This document shows, one piece after another, positions 26,708 through 35,659 of a DNA stretch of 64,000 nucleotides. The translations under genes and the position numbers were made by a program. The DNA is from Kaistia adipata DSM 17808 (GTDB taxonomy: Bacteria; Pseudomonadota; Alphaproteobacteria; Rhizobiales; Kaistiaceae). The notes under the pieces were generated by a model. That model was not told where the DNA came from and did not search any database. It was given only the letters and a program-made list of their open reading frames with translations. Position 1 is the first letter of the stretch; each line of letters starts with the position of its first letter. The stretch covers positions 374,971 to 438,970 of the forward strand of contig NZ_KE383992.1 of the NCBI RefSeq assembly GCF_000423225.1. The letters run 5' to 3'.

Positions 26708-27709
26708 ATGACGGAAGCCCGCTACGACGTTCTCGGGATCGGAAACGCGATCGTCGACATTCTGGCGCGGGCGGAAGAGGACTTCCTGGTCGAGCAGCAG
26801 CTGGTCAAGGGCGCGATGCGCCTGGTCGACATGACCGAGTCGCAGCGGCTCTACAACGCCATGGGCCCGGCGATCTCCGCCTCGGGCGGCTCGGCCGGCA
26901 ACACCGTCGCCGGCATCGCCTCGCTCGGCGGCAGCACCGCCTTCGTCGGCAAGGTGGCGGACGACGACCTCGGCGCCGTCTACCGGCACGACATGCGCTC
27001 GATCGGCGCCACCTTCGACGTCTCGCCGCTGGTCGGCGGCGCCCCGACGGCGCGCTCGATGATCTTCATCACGCCGGACGGCGAGCGGACGATGAACACC
27101 TATCTCGGCGCCTGCCACGAGCTGACGCCCGACGACATCGACCCGACGCTGTTCTCCGACACCAAGATCACCTATTTCGAGGGCTTCCTGTGGGACGCGC
27201 CGAGCGCCCGCGACGCCTTCTTCAAGGCGGCCGACATCGCCCACAAGGCGGGGCGCCAGGTGTCGCTGACGCTGTCCGACGCGTTCTGCGTCGATCGCTT
27301 CCGCGGCGACTTCACGCGCCTGCTCTGCGACGGCACGATCGACATCCTGTTCGCCAACGAGGTCGAGCTGAAGTCGTTCTACGAGACGTCGAGCTTCAAC
27401 ACGGCGCTGAAGGCGCTCCGCAACGACTGCCGCGTCGCCGCCGTCACCGTCGGCGCCGAGGGCTCCTATGTGGTGACGCCGGACCGCATCGAGCACGTGC
27501 CGGCCACCGTGGTCGAGGACGTGATCGACACCACCGGCGCCGGCGACCTCTACGCGTCCGGCTTCCTCTATGCCGTCGCCAAGGGCCTCGACCTCAAGAC
27601 CGCCGCGGCCCTCGGCGCGCTCGCCGCCGGCGAGGTGATCAGCCATATCGGCCCGCGCCCGGCCACCTCGCTGGTCGACCTGGCGCGGCAGTCGGGCTAC
27701 GCGCTCTGA
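26708..27709 (+). CDS. PfkB family carbohydrate/nucleoside kinase (adenosine kinase-like)
   Basis: The 333-residue ribokinase-fold enzyme carries the glycine-rich motif SGGSAGNTVAGIASLGG (about residues 58-74) and the C-terminal signature DTTGAGDLYASGF with the catalytic aspartate (GAGD). Alphaproteobacterial proteins of this type are usually annotated as adenosine kinase or sugar kinase; substrate is not certain. The gene stands alone, 200 nt before tRNA-Leu. Confidence 0.9.
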   Translation: MTEARYDVLGIGNAIVDILARAEEDFLVEQQLVKGAMRLVDMTESQRLYNAMGPAISASGGSAGNTVAGIASLGGSTAFVGKVADDDLGAVYRHDMRSIGATFDVSPLVGGAPTARSMIFITPDGERTMNTYLGACHELTPDDIDPTLFSDTKITYFEGFLWDAPSARDAFFKAADIAHKAGRQVSLTLSDAFCVDRFRGDFTRLLCDGTIDILFANEVELKSFYETSSFNTALKALRNDCRVAAVTVGAEGSYVVTPDRIEHVPATVVEDVIDTTGAGDLYASGFLYAVAKGLDLKTAAALGALAAGEVISHIGPRPATSLVDLARQSGYAL

Positions 27710-27871
27710 GGGCGTCCGCGCGAGGCGGAAACCGGAGGGCGAGAAAGCCGCGCGCCGGAGGAGAACCGGGCCAGCGACCGGGAACCCGAGCCGTTCCGCG
27801 CGGAACGGCGTAGGTGGCTCAGAAGTTTTCCCCAGCCTCGAATTATCCGGACCGAGCGCGTCGTCTCGTGA

Positions 27872-27900
27872 TTGACAAGGCAACGGGGTCCCCTTATTCA
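27872..27900 (+). promoter_or_regulatory. Promoter of tRNA-Leu (-35 TTGACA)
   Basis: A perfect TTGACA (27872-27877) and TATTCA (27895-27900) are 17 nt apart. The tRNA begins 10 nt after the -10 box, the distance expected for a transcript with almost no leader. Confidence 0.75.
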
Positions 27901-27909
27901 TCCGTCCGC

Positions 27910-27994
27910 GCCCAGATGGCGGAATTGGTAGACGCGCACGGTTCAGGTCCGTGTGACGAAAGTCGTGGAGGTTCGAGTCCTCTTCTGGGCACCA
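27910..27994 (+). tRNA. tRNA-Leu (anticodon CAG)
   Basis: The 85-nt tRNA has a 7-bp acceptor stem (GCCCAGA/TCTGGGC), encoded CCA end, the anticodon arm CACGG-TTCAGGT-CCGTG with anticodon CAG, a long variable arm typical of leucine tRNA, and a GGTTCGAGTCC T-arm. It reads CTG codons, the main leucine codon in this GC-rich genome. Confidence 0.97.
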
Positions 27995-28000
27995 ATTTCT

Positions 28001-28045
28001 GCAAAAGCCCCGCATTCCGGACCGGATGCGGGGCTTTTGCTTTTG
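28001..28045 (+). terminator. Intrinsic terminator of tRNA-Leu
   Basis: A long stem (GCAAAAGCCCCGCAT/ATGCGGGGCTTTTGC) begins 7 nt after the tRNA and is followed by TTTT. The A/T outer part makes it work in both directions. Confidence 0.9.
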
Positions 28046-28086
28046 GAGCCCATCGCGCGGACTTCCGGCAAGGCCGGCGCCGGCCC

Positions 28087-28287
28087 TCAGAGCTCGGCGG
28101 CGATCTGCTCCGGCGACATCGCCTCGCCGGCCACCTCGCTCTGGCTCTTCGGCGGCTGGCCGGCGCGCGCCTTCAGGTTCAGGATCGCCTGCTGCCAGTG
28201 ACAGGCGGCGCGGCCCTCCGGGCTTCCCTCCGCCAGCCAGAGCCGGTGCGCCTCGTCGGCGATCTGCTGTTCGGTGAACTGGGTCAT
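28087..28287 (-). CDS. DUF2934 family small protein
   Basis: The 66-residue soluble protein has the DUF2934 pattern: EQQIADEAHRLWLAEGSPEG, then an ACHWQQA helix. Function is unknown; members are common in Rhizobiales and often stress-associated by expression. AGGAGG just upstream gives a clear ribosome site. It converges on the tRNA-Leu terminator. Confidence 0.82.
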   Translation of the reverse strand: MTQFTEQQIADEAHRLWLAEGSPEGRAACHWQQAILNLKARAGQPPKSQSEVAGEAMSPEQIAAEL

Positions 28288-28421
28288 CGCATCCTCCTAG
28301 CCGTCGCGGCCCGGCGGCCGCCTGCTCCGCGATTCAACCCCGCCGCCGCCCGCCCGTTCCCCGCCGCGCCCCGATCGCTTCCGGTCGCGCGATTTGTGAC
28401 CGGAATTTCGTATGAGCTTTG

Positions 28422-28456
28422 TTGACAGACCTCACACTCTCTGGTCGACTTGACCA
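28422..28456 (+). promoter_or_regulatory. Candidate promoter and operator of the ABC importer
   Basis: A perfect -35 TTGACA (28422-28427) precedes a poor -10 (TCGACT, 28445-28450, 17-nt spacing). The -10 overlaps the inverted repeat TGGTC-N5-GACCA (28442-28456), which looks like a repressor site. No regulator gene adjoins it, so the regulator is unknown. Confidence 0.4.
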
Positions 28457-28513
28457 AACGGAGGTTGTCGGCAGGGGGCCGCACCACCGCGACCACCAGT
28501 CAGGGACAGTCCC

Positions 28514-30097
28514 ATGCGCATCTTCGTCAGGCCGGCACTGGCACTCGGCCTTGCCCTCGTCGCGGGAACCCTGCTCGCGGGCGACGCCATCGCGGCGGCA
28601 AAGACCGAGCTGGTGCTGGCGATCGGCGGCGAGCCCGACACCGGCTACGACCCGCTGCTCGGCTGGGGCCGCTACGGCCACCCGCTGTTCCAGTCGACGC
28701 TGCTCTCGCGCGACCCCGCGATGAACACCGTGCCGGACCTCGCCACCGGAACGTCGCTGTCGGAGGATCGCCTGACCTGGACGATCCAGGTCCGGCCCGA
28801 CGCGAAATTCTCCGACGGCACGCCGCTCACCGCCCGCGATGTCGCCTTCACCTTCACCGAGGCCGCCAAGGCCGGCGGCGCGCTCGACCTGACCGTCATG
28901 GAAAGCGCCACGGCGACCGACGATGCGACCGTCGTGATCCGGCTGAAGAAACCCTGGATCACCTTCACCGAGCATTTCTACGCGCTCGGCATCGTGCCGG
29001 CGGCGAAATATGGCAAGGGCTATGCGCGCCAGCCGATCGGTTCCGGCCCCTACGAGCTGGTCTCCTGGACCGAGGGTGAGCAGCTGATCGTCAAGGCCAA
29101 CCCCCACTATTACGGCAAGAAGCCGGAATTCGAGCGGGTCACCTTCCTGTTCACCGGCGAGGACACCAGCCTGGCGGCGGCCGGCGCCGGCCAGGTCGAC
29201 ATGGTCTCGGCACCCGCCGCGCTCGCCGACAACGTGCCGAAGGGCTTCAAGACCGTCGTCTCGCGCACCGTCGACAATCGCGGCCTGACCTTCCCGATGC
29301 TCCGCGACGAGGGCAAGACCAACGCCAAGGGCGAGAAGCTCGGCAACGCCGTCACCTCGGACCGCGCCATCCGCCAGGCGATCAATCTCGGCGTCGACCG
29401 CAAGGTGATCGTCGACGTGGCGCTGCACGGCCACGGCACGCCGGCCTACGGCCCGGCCGACGGCCTGCCCTGGTCGAATGCCGAGGCCGCCGTCGGCTAT
29501 GACCTCGACGCCGCCAAGGCCCTGCTCGACGAGGCCGGCTGGGTTGCCGGCGCGGACGGCATCCGCGCCAGGGACGGCGTCCGCGTCGCCTTCCCGATCA
29601 ACTACCCGGCTTCCGATTCGACCCGCCAGGCGATCGCCATGACGCTGGCCGAGCTGCTGCTGCCGCTCGGCATCGAGGCGACGGCGCAGGGCATCACCTG
29701 GGAGGCGATCGAGCGCGTCATGCATGCCGAGCCGGTGCTGTTCGGCTGGGGCAGCCACAGCCCGCTCGAGGTCTACAGCCTCTACCAGAGCGGCTTCGGC
29801 GGGATCGGCTACTTCAACCCCGGCTATTTCGCCAGCGAAGCGGTCGATCGCCACCTGGCCGAGGCCCAGTCGGCGGCGAGCCTGGAAGCTTCCTATCCGG
29901 CCTGGCAGAAGGCCGAATGGGACGGCACCACCGGCTTCGGCCCGAAGGGCGAGGCCGGCTGGGCCTGGCTCGCCAATCTCGACCACGTCTATTTCGTCCA
30001 GGAATGCCTCGACGTCGGCCAGACCCAGATCGAACCGCATGGCCATGGCTGGCCGATCACGGCGTCGATCCAGAACTGGAAGTGGACCTGCGACTGA
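28514..30097 (+). CDS. ABC transporter substrate-binding protein (SBP family 5)
   Basis: The 527-residue protein has a signal peptide (about 30 residues, ending DAIAAA) and the peptide/nickel-binding SBP-5 fold: LTWTIQVRPDAKFSDGTPLT, QPIGSGPYELVSW, and AIRQAINLGVDRKVI. It captures the ligand in the periplasm for the following permeases. The Opp/Dpp/Nik group includes peptide, nickel, sugar-peptide and metallophore binders; I cannot tell which applies. First gene of a five-gene importer operon. Confidence 0.92.
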   Translation: MRIFVRPALALGLALVAGTLLAGDAIAAAKTELVLAIGGEPDTGYDPLLGWGRYGHPLFQSTLLSRDPAMNTVPDLATGTSLSEDRLTWTIQVRPDAKFSDGTPLTARDVAFTFTEAAKAGGALDLTVMESATATDDATVVIRLKKPWITFTEHFYALGIVPAAKYGKGYARQPIGSGPYELVSWTEGEQLIVKANPHYYGKKPEFERVTFLFTGEDTSLAAAGAGQVDMVSAPAALADNVPKGFKTVVSRTVDNRGLTFPMLRDEGKTNAKGEKLGNAVTSDRAIRQAINLGVDRKVIVDVALHGHGTPAYGPADGLPWSNAEAAVGYDLDAAKALLDEAGWVAGADGIRARDGVRVAFPINYPASDSTRQAIAMTLAELLLPLGIEATAQGITWEAIERVMHAEPVLFGWGSHSPLEVYSLYQSGFGGIGYFNPGYFASEAVDRHLAEAQSAASLEASYPAWQKAEWDGTTGFGPKGEAGWAWLANLDHVYFVQECLDVGQTQIEPHGHGWPITASIQNWKWTCD

Positions 30098-30130
30098 GCC
30101 GGTTCCGCATTTCGACGAACCGCTCACGCC

Positions 30131-30164
30131 ATGCCCGTTCGCGTCGCCCCACGCGAACGGGCAT
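30131..30164 (+). promoter_or_regulatory. Perfect 14-bp stem-loop between SBP and permease genes
   Basis: ATGCCCGTTCGCGT and its exact complement enclose a 6-nt loop, 34 nt after the SBP stop. There is no U-tract. Such intercistronic hairpins are known to stabilise upstream mRNA or cause partial termination, so that binding protein outnumbers permease. Confidence 0.7.
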
Positions 30165-30196
30165 CCGCCTTGCCTGAAACGCACTAGGCCGAACTC

Positions 30197-31198
30197 ATGC
30201 AGCCCTGGCCCCGCTTCATCGCCTTCCGGATCGTCCGCCTCGCCCTCGTGCTGATCGCGGTGGCGCTCGTCGCCTTCGCGCTCGCCAAGATGTCGCCGGT
30301 CGATCCGATCAATGCCTATCTCGGGCCGGACATCGCCAAGGTCGGGCCCGAACAGCGGGCGCTGATCGCGGCCGAATGGGGCCTCGACCAGCCGGTCGGC
30401 GTGCAGTTCACGAAATGGCTGGGCAACCTCCTCGCCGGCGATCTCGGCTGGAGCGTCACCTACAACGCCCCGGTCGCCGAGGTGATCGGCACGCGCTTCA
30501 GGACCTCGCTGGTGCTGATGGGGCTGGCCTGGATCTTCTCCGGCCTGTTCGGCTTCGCGCTCGGCATCGCCGCCGGCGCCTGGCAGGGCGGCTGGGCCGA
30601 CCGGCTGATCCGCGTCTACGCCTATGTACTGGCGTCGACGCCGACCTTCTGGATCGCCATCCTGCTGTTGATGGTGTTTTCGGTCTCGCTCGGCTGGACG
30701 CCGGTCTGCTGCGCCGGGCCGGTCGGCGTGCTGCCCGAGGACGTCACGCTCGTCGAGCGGATCCGCCACCTGATCCTGCCGCTTGCCGCGCTGTCGATCC
30801 TCGGTATCGCGCAGATCGCCTTGCACACCCGCGCCAAGATGATCGAGATCATGCGCTCCGACTACGTGCTCTACGCCCAGGCGCAGGGCGCGTCGCGGCT
30901 CGACATCGCGCTGCGCCACGGCGCGCGCAACGCCGCGCTGCCGGCGATCACGGTGCTGTTCGCCTCGCTCGGCGAATTGTTCGGCGGCTCCGTTCTGGCC
31001 GAGCAGGTCTTCGCCTATCCGGGCCTCGGCCGCGCCACCATCGAGGCGGGGATCCGGGGCGACGTGCCGCTGCTGCTCGCCATCACGCTGTTCACCACCC
31101 TCTTCGTGTCGACCGGCAACACGATCGCCGACGCGCTCTACCGCCTGGTCGACCCGCGCATGGCCGATCCCGACGCCGTGCAGGGAGCCGCGCCATGA
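30197..31198 (+). CDS. ABC transporter permease (DppB/NikB type)
   Basis: The 333-residue inner-membrane protein has about six helices, an N-terminal first helix starting FRIVRLALVLIAVALVAFAL, and the cytoplasmic coupling (EAA) loop YAQAQGASRLDIALRHGARNAALP. It pairs with the next permease to form the channel. The stop overlaps the next start (ATGA, 31195-31198). Confidence 0.93.
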   Translation: MQPWPRFIAFRIVRLALVLIAVALVAFALAKMSPVDPINAYLGPDIAKVGPEQRALIAAEWGLDQPVGVQFTKWLGNLLAGDLGWSVTYNAPVAEVIGTRFRTSLVLMGLAWIFSGLFGFALGIAAGAWQGGWADRLIRVYAYVLASTPTFWIAILLLMVFSVSLGWTPVCCAGPVGVLPEDVTLVERIRHLILPLAALSILGIAQIALHTRAKMIEIMRSDYVLYAQAQGASRLDIALRHGARNAALPAITVLFASLGELFGGSVLAEQVFAYPGLGRATIEAGIRGDVPLLLAITLFTTLFVSTGNTIADALYRLVDPRMADPDAVQGAAP

Positions 31199-32049
31199 CG
31201 CTCGCAGCCCACCATGGCGAGACCGCGCGCCGCCTCAACGGCCGCGCCACGGCGGCGATCCTCGCCGCATCCGGTCTTGCCATCGTGCTCGGCGTCCTCG
31301 TCGCGGCAGGCCTGCTCGGCCAGACCGGCATCCGCGCCGATTTCGCCGCCCGCCTGCTGCCGCCTTCGCTGGCGCACCCGTTCGGCACCGACCCGATGGG
31401 CCGCGACATGCTCGCCCGCACGATCAAGGGCCTCGCCGTCAGCCTGAAGGTCGGCCTGCTGGCGGCGAGCTTCTCGGTCGTCATCGCGACGGCTCTGGCG
31501 CTGGCCGCGGCGACGCTCGGGCGCGGCGCCGACGCCGTCGTGTCGTTCCTCGTCGACGCGACCATGGGCCTGCCGCATCTGGTGCTGCTGATCCTGATCT
31601 CGTTTGCGCTCGGCGGCGGCACCACCGCCGTCATCATCGCGGTGGCGGTCACCCACTGGCCGCGCCTGACCCGCATCCTGCGCGCCGAGATCCTGCAGTT
31701 GCGGCACGCCGAATACGTCACCGTGTCGCGCCGCTTCGGCCGCTCCTGGTGGTTCGTCGCGCGGCACCACTTCCTGCCGCATCTCGTGCCGCAGATGCTG
31801 GTCGGGCTGGTGCTGATGTTCCCACATGCCATCCTGCACGAGGCAGGCCTGACCTTCCTGGGCTTCGGCCTGGAGCCGTCGCTGCCGGCGATCGGCATCC
31901 TGCTGTCGGAATCAATGCGCTACCTGACGGCGGGCCGCTGGTGGCTCGGGCTCTTCCCCGGCCTGTCGCTGCTCCTCGTCGTGCTCTGCTTCGACGCCAT
32001 CGGCAACGGGCTGCGCACCCTCACCGACCCGCGCGCGAGCCAGGAGTAA
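31195..32049 (+). CDS. ABC transporter permease (DppC/NikC type)
   Basis: The 284-residue second permease shows the DppC landmark HPFGTDPMGRDMLAR near residue 62 and the coupling loop HAEYVTVSRRFGRSWWFVARHH. About six membrane helices are visible. It starts inside the previous stop and is followed 5 nt later by the first ATPase gene. Confidence 0.93.
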   Translation: MTLAAHHGETARRLNGRATAAILAASGLAIVLGVLVAAGLLGQTGIRADFAARLLPPSLAHPFGTDPMGRDMLARTIKGLAVSLKVGLLAASFSVVIATALALAAATLGRGADAVVSFLVDATMGLPHLVLLILISFALGGGTTAVIIAVAVTHWPRLTRILRAEILQLRHAEYVTVSRRFGRSWWFVARHHFLPHLVPQMLVGLVLMFPHAILHEAGLTFLGFGLEPSLPAIGILLSESMRYLTAGRWWLGLFPGLSLLLVVLCFDAIGNGLRTLTDPRASQE

Positions 32050-32054
32050 CGGGC

Positions 32055-32867
32055 GTGACCCTGCTCGAGATCGACAGCCTCTCGCTTCATTTCCGACGCT
32101 ACGACCGGCTGTTCCGGCATGTCGAGGTCGAGGCGCTCGGCGCCATCTCGCTGGCGCTCGAGGCCGGCGAGGTCCTGGCGGTGGTCGGCGCGTCGGGCTC
32201 GGGCAAGAGCCTGCTGGCGCATGCGATCCTCGGCATCCTGCCGAAGAACGCCGTGCTGCGCGGTTCGCTCTGGTTCGACGGCCGGCCGCTCGACGGCACG
32301 GCGCAGGCGGCGCTCTGTGGCCGCCGCATCGGCCTGGTGCCGCAATCCGTCAGCTATCTCGATCCGCTCGCCCGCAACGGCGACCAGCTGCGCTGGGCGG
32401 CGCTGCGCGCCGGCCGTTCGCAGCGCGACGCCACGCGCCTTGCGCAGCCCGCCCTGCAGGCCATGGGGCTCGATCCCGCCATCGCGCGCGATTTCCCGCA
32501 CAGCCTTTCCGGCGGCATGGCGCGACGGCTCGCCATGGCGATCGCCACGATCGGCGAGGCCGACCTGATCCTCGCCGACGAACCGACCAACGGCCTCGAC
32601 CCGGACAACGCCGCGCGCGTGCTCGACCGCCTCGCCGGCTTCGCGCGGCGCGGCAAGGGCGTCATGCTGATCACGCACGACCTGGTCGGCGCCCTTCCCT
32701 ATGCGGACCGCGTCGCCATCCTCGACGGCGGCCGGCTGATCGACGTCGAGCCGGCGAGCGCGTTTTCGGGCCGCGGCGACGGCCTGCGCTCGGCTTATGC
32801 GCGGGCGCTGTGGCGGGCCCTGCCGCAGAACGATTTCTCTTTGCCGGAGGCCCTGCACCATGCTTGA
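32055..32867 (+). CDS. ABC transporter ATP-binding protein (DppD/NikD type)
   Basis: The 270-residue ATPase begins at GTG and has Walker A GASGSGKS, a Q-loop region LVPQSVSYLDP, signature LSGGMARR, Walker B LILADEPTNGLD and H-loop ITHD. The C-terminal extension is short and lacks the Cys-rich oligopeptide tail of DppD. The stop overlaps the next gene by 8 nt. Confidence 0.93.
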   Translation: MTLLEIDSLSLHFRRYDRLFRHVEVEALGAISLALEAGEVLAVVGASGSGKSLLAHAILGILPKNAVLRGSLWFDGRPLDGTAQAALCGRRIGLVPQSVSYLDPLARNGDQLRWAALRAGRSQRDATRLAQPALQAMGLDPAIARDFPHSLSGGMARRLAMAIATIGEADLILADEPTNGLDPDNAARVLDRLAGFARRGKGVMLITHDLVGALPYADRVAILDGGRLIDVEPASAFSGRGDGLRSAYARALWRALPQNDFSLPEALHHA

Positions 32868-33510
32868 GGCGCGCGCCATCTCGTTCCGCTTCGGCGCGTC
32901 GGGTCGCACGGTGCTCGACGACGCCTCGATCGCGATCGCCCCCGGCGAGATCGTCGGCCTCTCGGGTCCGTCGGGCATCGGCAAATCCACCCTCGGCCGC
33001 ATCCTGGCGCAGCATGTCCGGCCCGATTCCGGCCGCGTGGTGATCGACGGCCGCCCCGTCGCCGCCGGCGGCTTCCACCCCGTGCAGTTCCTGGCGCAGT
33101 CGCCGATCCTGGCCGTCAATCCGCGCTGGCGGGTGGGACGGATCCTGGCCGAGGCGAGCCCGCCCGACGAGGAGACCCGCGCCGCGCTCGGCATCCGGCC
33201 CGACTGGGACCAGCGCTATCCGCACGAGCTCTCCGGCGGCGAATTGCAGCGCGTCGCGATCGCCCGCGCGCTGGCGCCGGGGCTGCGCTACCTCGTCGCC
33301 GACGAGATCTCGGCCATGCTCGACGCCGTGACCCAGGTCCGGATCTGGACCTTCCTGCGCCGCCTCGCGGCCGAGCGGAGCATCGGCATCCTGGCGGTCA
33401 GCCACGATGCCGCGCTGCTGGCGCGGATCTGCGACCGGCGCGAGGCGATGGGGTCGGGGCGTCCCGTGCCCTGCGCCGCGGAGCCACTACGCGCGCGCGC
33501 CGCGTCCTGA
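32860..33510 (+). CDS. ABC transporter ATP-binding protein (DppF/NikE type, short)
   Basis: The 216-residue ATPase has Walker A GPSGIGKS, signature LSGGELQR, Walker B-like LVADEISAMLD and H-loop VSHD, so it should be active. In Walker B the usual DEP is DEI. It is shorter than DppF proteins (about 320-330 residues), lacking the C-terminal tail, as in NikE-type proteins. It completes the operon. Confidence 0.92.
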   Translation: MLEARAISFRFGASGRTVLDDASIAIAPGEIVGLSGPSGIGKSTLGRILAQHVRPDSGRVVIDGRPVAAGGFHPVQFLAQSPILAVNPRWRVGRILAEASPPDEETRAALGIRPDWDQRYPHELSGGELQRVAIARALAPGLRYLVADEISAMLDAVTQVRIWTFLRRLAAERSIGILAVSHDAALLARICDRREAMGSGRPVPCAAEPLRARAAS

Positions 33511-33553
33511 GTGTCTGGCCCGCATTCGACGGGCCCTGCCGCACCCTCTTCTT

Positions 33554-33676
33554 CACCTCTCCCATGGGGAGAGGTCGGAGCGAAGCTCCGGGTGAGGGGG
33601 TAGGGAACCATCCGGATAGGGCGTAACCCCTCACCCGCCGGCCTTCGGCCGTCGACCTCTCCCCATGGGAGAGGTG
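33554..33676. repeat. Perfect 24-nt inverted repeat pair
   Basis: CACCTCTCCCATGGGGAGAG (33554 onward, 24 nt) and its exact reverse complement at 33653-33676 face each other; an inner pair (GGGTGAGGGG/CCCCTCACCC) lies between. Each 24-mer is itself palindromic around its centre. It sits between the convergent importer operon and arcC and may serve as a bidirectional transcript end. Confidence 0.8.
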
Positions 33677-33716
33677 ACCCTCCTTTACGGCCCGGCGCCC
33701 GAAGCCCGATCCGGCC

Positions 33717-34634
33717 TCAGAGGCCGTTGGCGATGGTCGTGCCCTTCTCGCCGCGGATGGCCGCCGGAATGTCGGCCAGCGCGCAGATGATCGAGCGGCC
33801 GCCGGCGAGGCGGGCGAACTCCTTCGCCGCGTCGACCTTCGGCCCCATCGATCCCGCCGGGAACTTGTGGCGGTCGAGTTCGTCCGGGCTGATGGAACGG
33901 ATCGCCTTCTGCTCGGGCGTGCCCCAGTCAAGATAGACGGCGTCGGCATCGGTGGCGCAGACGAAGACGTCGGCGGCGATGTCGCGCGCCAGCAGGCCGG
34001 AGGCGCGGTCCTTGTCGATCACGCATTCGACGCCGACCAGCCGCCGCTCGGCGCCCGGCTCGTACATGGTCGGGATGCCGCCGCCGCCGGCCGCGATGAC
34101 GACGACGCCCTTCTCGAGCAGCCAGCGGATGGGCTGGATCTCGAAGATCCGCTTCGGCGCCGGCGAAGGCACCACGCGGCGCCAGAACTTGCCGTCCGGC
34201 TTGACGACCCAGCCGCGCGCCGCGGCTTCCCGCTTGGCCTCCTCCTCGGGATAGACCTTGCCGATGAACTTGGTCGGGTCCTGGAAGGCGGGATCGTCGG
34301 CCGACACCTCGACCATGGTGAGGATGGTGGCGAGCGGCCTTTCGAACGGGATCAGGTTGCCGAGCTCCTGCTCGATCATGTAGCCGATCATGCCCTCGGT
34401 TTCGGCGCCGAGCACGTCGAGCGGCGCGTCCTCGCCCGGATAGGCCTCCTCCTGCAGGGCGAGCAGGCCGACCTGGGGTCCGTTGCCATGGGTGATGACG
34501 ACCTCGTGCTCGGCCACCAGCGGCGCCAGCGCCTCGGCGGCGACCTTGGCGTTGCGGCGCTGGTTCGACGCGGTCAATTCCTCCCCGCGTCGAAGCAGGG
34601 CGTTGCCGCCCAGCGCGATGACGATGCGGGCCAT
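33717..34634 (-). CDS. arcC: Carbamate kinase
   Basis: The 305-residue amino acid kinase-fold enzyme makes ATP and carbamate from carbamoyl phosphate, the last step of the arginine deiminase pathway. Landmarks are ALGGNALL at the N-terminus, THGNGPQVG, and [12 protein letters not shown]. The arcB stop lies 1 nt upstream, so it is coupled to arcB. It is the last gene of the operon. Confidence 0.97.
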   Translation of the reverse strand: MARIVIALGGNALLRRGEELTASNQRRNAKVAAEALAPLVAEHEVVITHGNGPQVGLLALQEEAYPGEDAPLDVLGAETEGMIGYMIEQELGNLIPFERPLATILTMVEVSADDPAFQDPTKFIGKVYPEEEAKREAAARGWVVKPDGKFWRRVVPSPAPKRIFEIQPIRWLLEKGVVVIAAGGGGIPTMYEPGAERRLVGVECVIDKDRASGLLARDIAADVFVCATDADAVYLDWGTPEQKAIRSISPDELDRHKFPAGSMGPKVDAAKEFARLAGGRSIICALADIPAAIRGEKGTTIANGL

Positions 34635-34635
34635 G

Positions 34636-35637
34636 TCAGGCCCCCAGCGTCGCGACGAGGATGGCCTTGATCGTGTGCAGCCGGTTCTCGGCCTGCTCGA
34701 AGGCGATGTTCATCGGGCTCTCGAAGACCTCGTCCGTGACCTCCATCTCGCTGATGCCGAACTTCTCGAAGATGTCCTGGCCGACCTTGGTATCGGTGTT
34801 GTGGAACGCCGGCAGGCAATGCATGAACTTGACGCGCGGATTGCCCGTCTTCTTCATCAGCGCCATGTTGACCTGGTACGGCGTCAGCAGCTTGATGCGC
34901 TCGGCCCAGACCTCCTTCGGCTCGCCCATCGAGACCCAGACGTCGGTGTGGACGAAGTCGACGCCCTTGACGCCCTTGTCGATGTCGTCGGTGATGGTGA
35001 TGCGGGCGCCGCTTTCCGCCGCCATGCGCTTGGCCAGCGCCTGCACGTCGTCATGCGGCTGGTTGGCGCGCGGCGCGACAAGGCGGACGTCGCATCCCAT
35101 CATCGCCCCCAGCACGAGCAGCGAATTGCCCATGTTGTTGCGCGCGTCGCCGAGGAAGGCATAGCTGATCTGGCTCTTCGGCTTCTCGGAATGCTCGACC
35201 ATGGTCAGCATGTCGGCCAGCATCTGGGTCGGATGCCAGTCGTCGGTGAGGCCGTTATAGACGGGGACGCCGGCATATTTCGCCAGCTCCTCGACCATGC
35301 CCTGGCCGGAGCCGCGGAACTCGATCGCGTCGAACATGCGGCCGAGGACGCGGGCGGTATCCTTCATCGATTCCTTGTGCCCGATCTGGCTGCCGGAGGG
35401 ATCGAGATAGGTGACATGCGCGCCCTGGTCGTGGGCGGCGACCTCGAAGGCGCAGCGCGTGCGCGTCGAGGTCTTCTCGAAGATCAGGCAGATCTCCTTG
35501 CCGGCGAGCGTCGGCTGCTCCGTTCCGGCATATTTCGCCCGCTTCAGGTCGCGCGACAGCTCGAGCAGATAGAGCATCTCGCGCTGGGACAGGTCGTCCA
35601 GCTTCAGATAGCTGCGTCCGCGCAGATTGAATGACAT
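34636..35637 (-). CDS. arcB: Ornithine carbamoyltransferase, catabolic
   Basis: The 333-residue enzyme converts citrulline and phosphate to ornithine and carbamoyl phosphate. Carbamoyl-phosphate site STRTR, ornithine/citrulline-side motif MHCLPAF, and [12 protein letters not shown] are present. Length and placement between arcA and arcC mark it as the catabolic form rather than anabolic ArgF. GGGAGGGA precedes the ATG. Confidence 0.96.
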   Translation of the reverse strand: MSFNLRGRSYLKLDDLSQREMLYLLELSRDLKRAKYAGTEQPTLAGKEICLIFEKTSTRTRCAFEVAAHDQGAHVTYLDPSGSQIGHKESMKDTARVLGRMFDAIEFRGSGQGMVEELAKYAGVPVYNGLTDDWHPTQMLADMLTMVEHSEKPKSQISYAFLGDARNNMGNSLLVLGAMMGCDVRLVAPRANQPHDDVQALAKRMAAESGARITITDDIDKGVKGVDFVHTDVWVSMGEPKEVWAERIKLLTPYQVNMALMKKTGNPRVKFMHCLPAFHNTDTKVGQDIFEKFGISEMEVTDEVFESPMNIAFEQAENRLHTIKAILVATLGA

Positions 35638-35659
35638 CTCACCATCCCTCCCTCTGTGA

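Noticed and set aside
28334-30919. 861-codon open frame opposite the substrate-binding protein and permease genes
   Set aside because: It spans two real genes on the other strand and has no recognisable domain or ribosome site.
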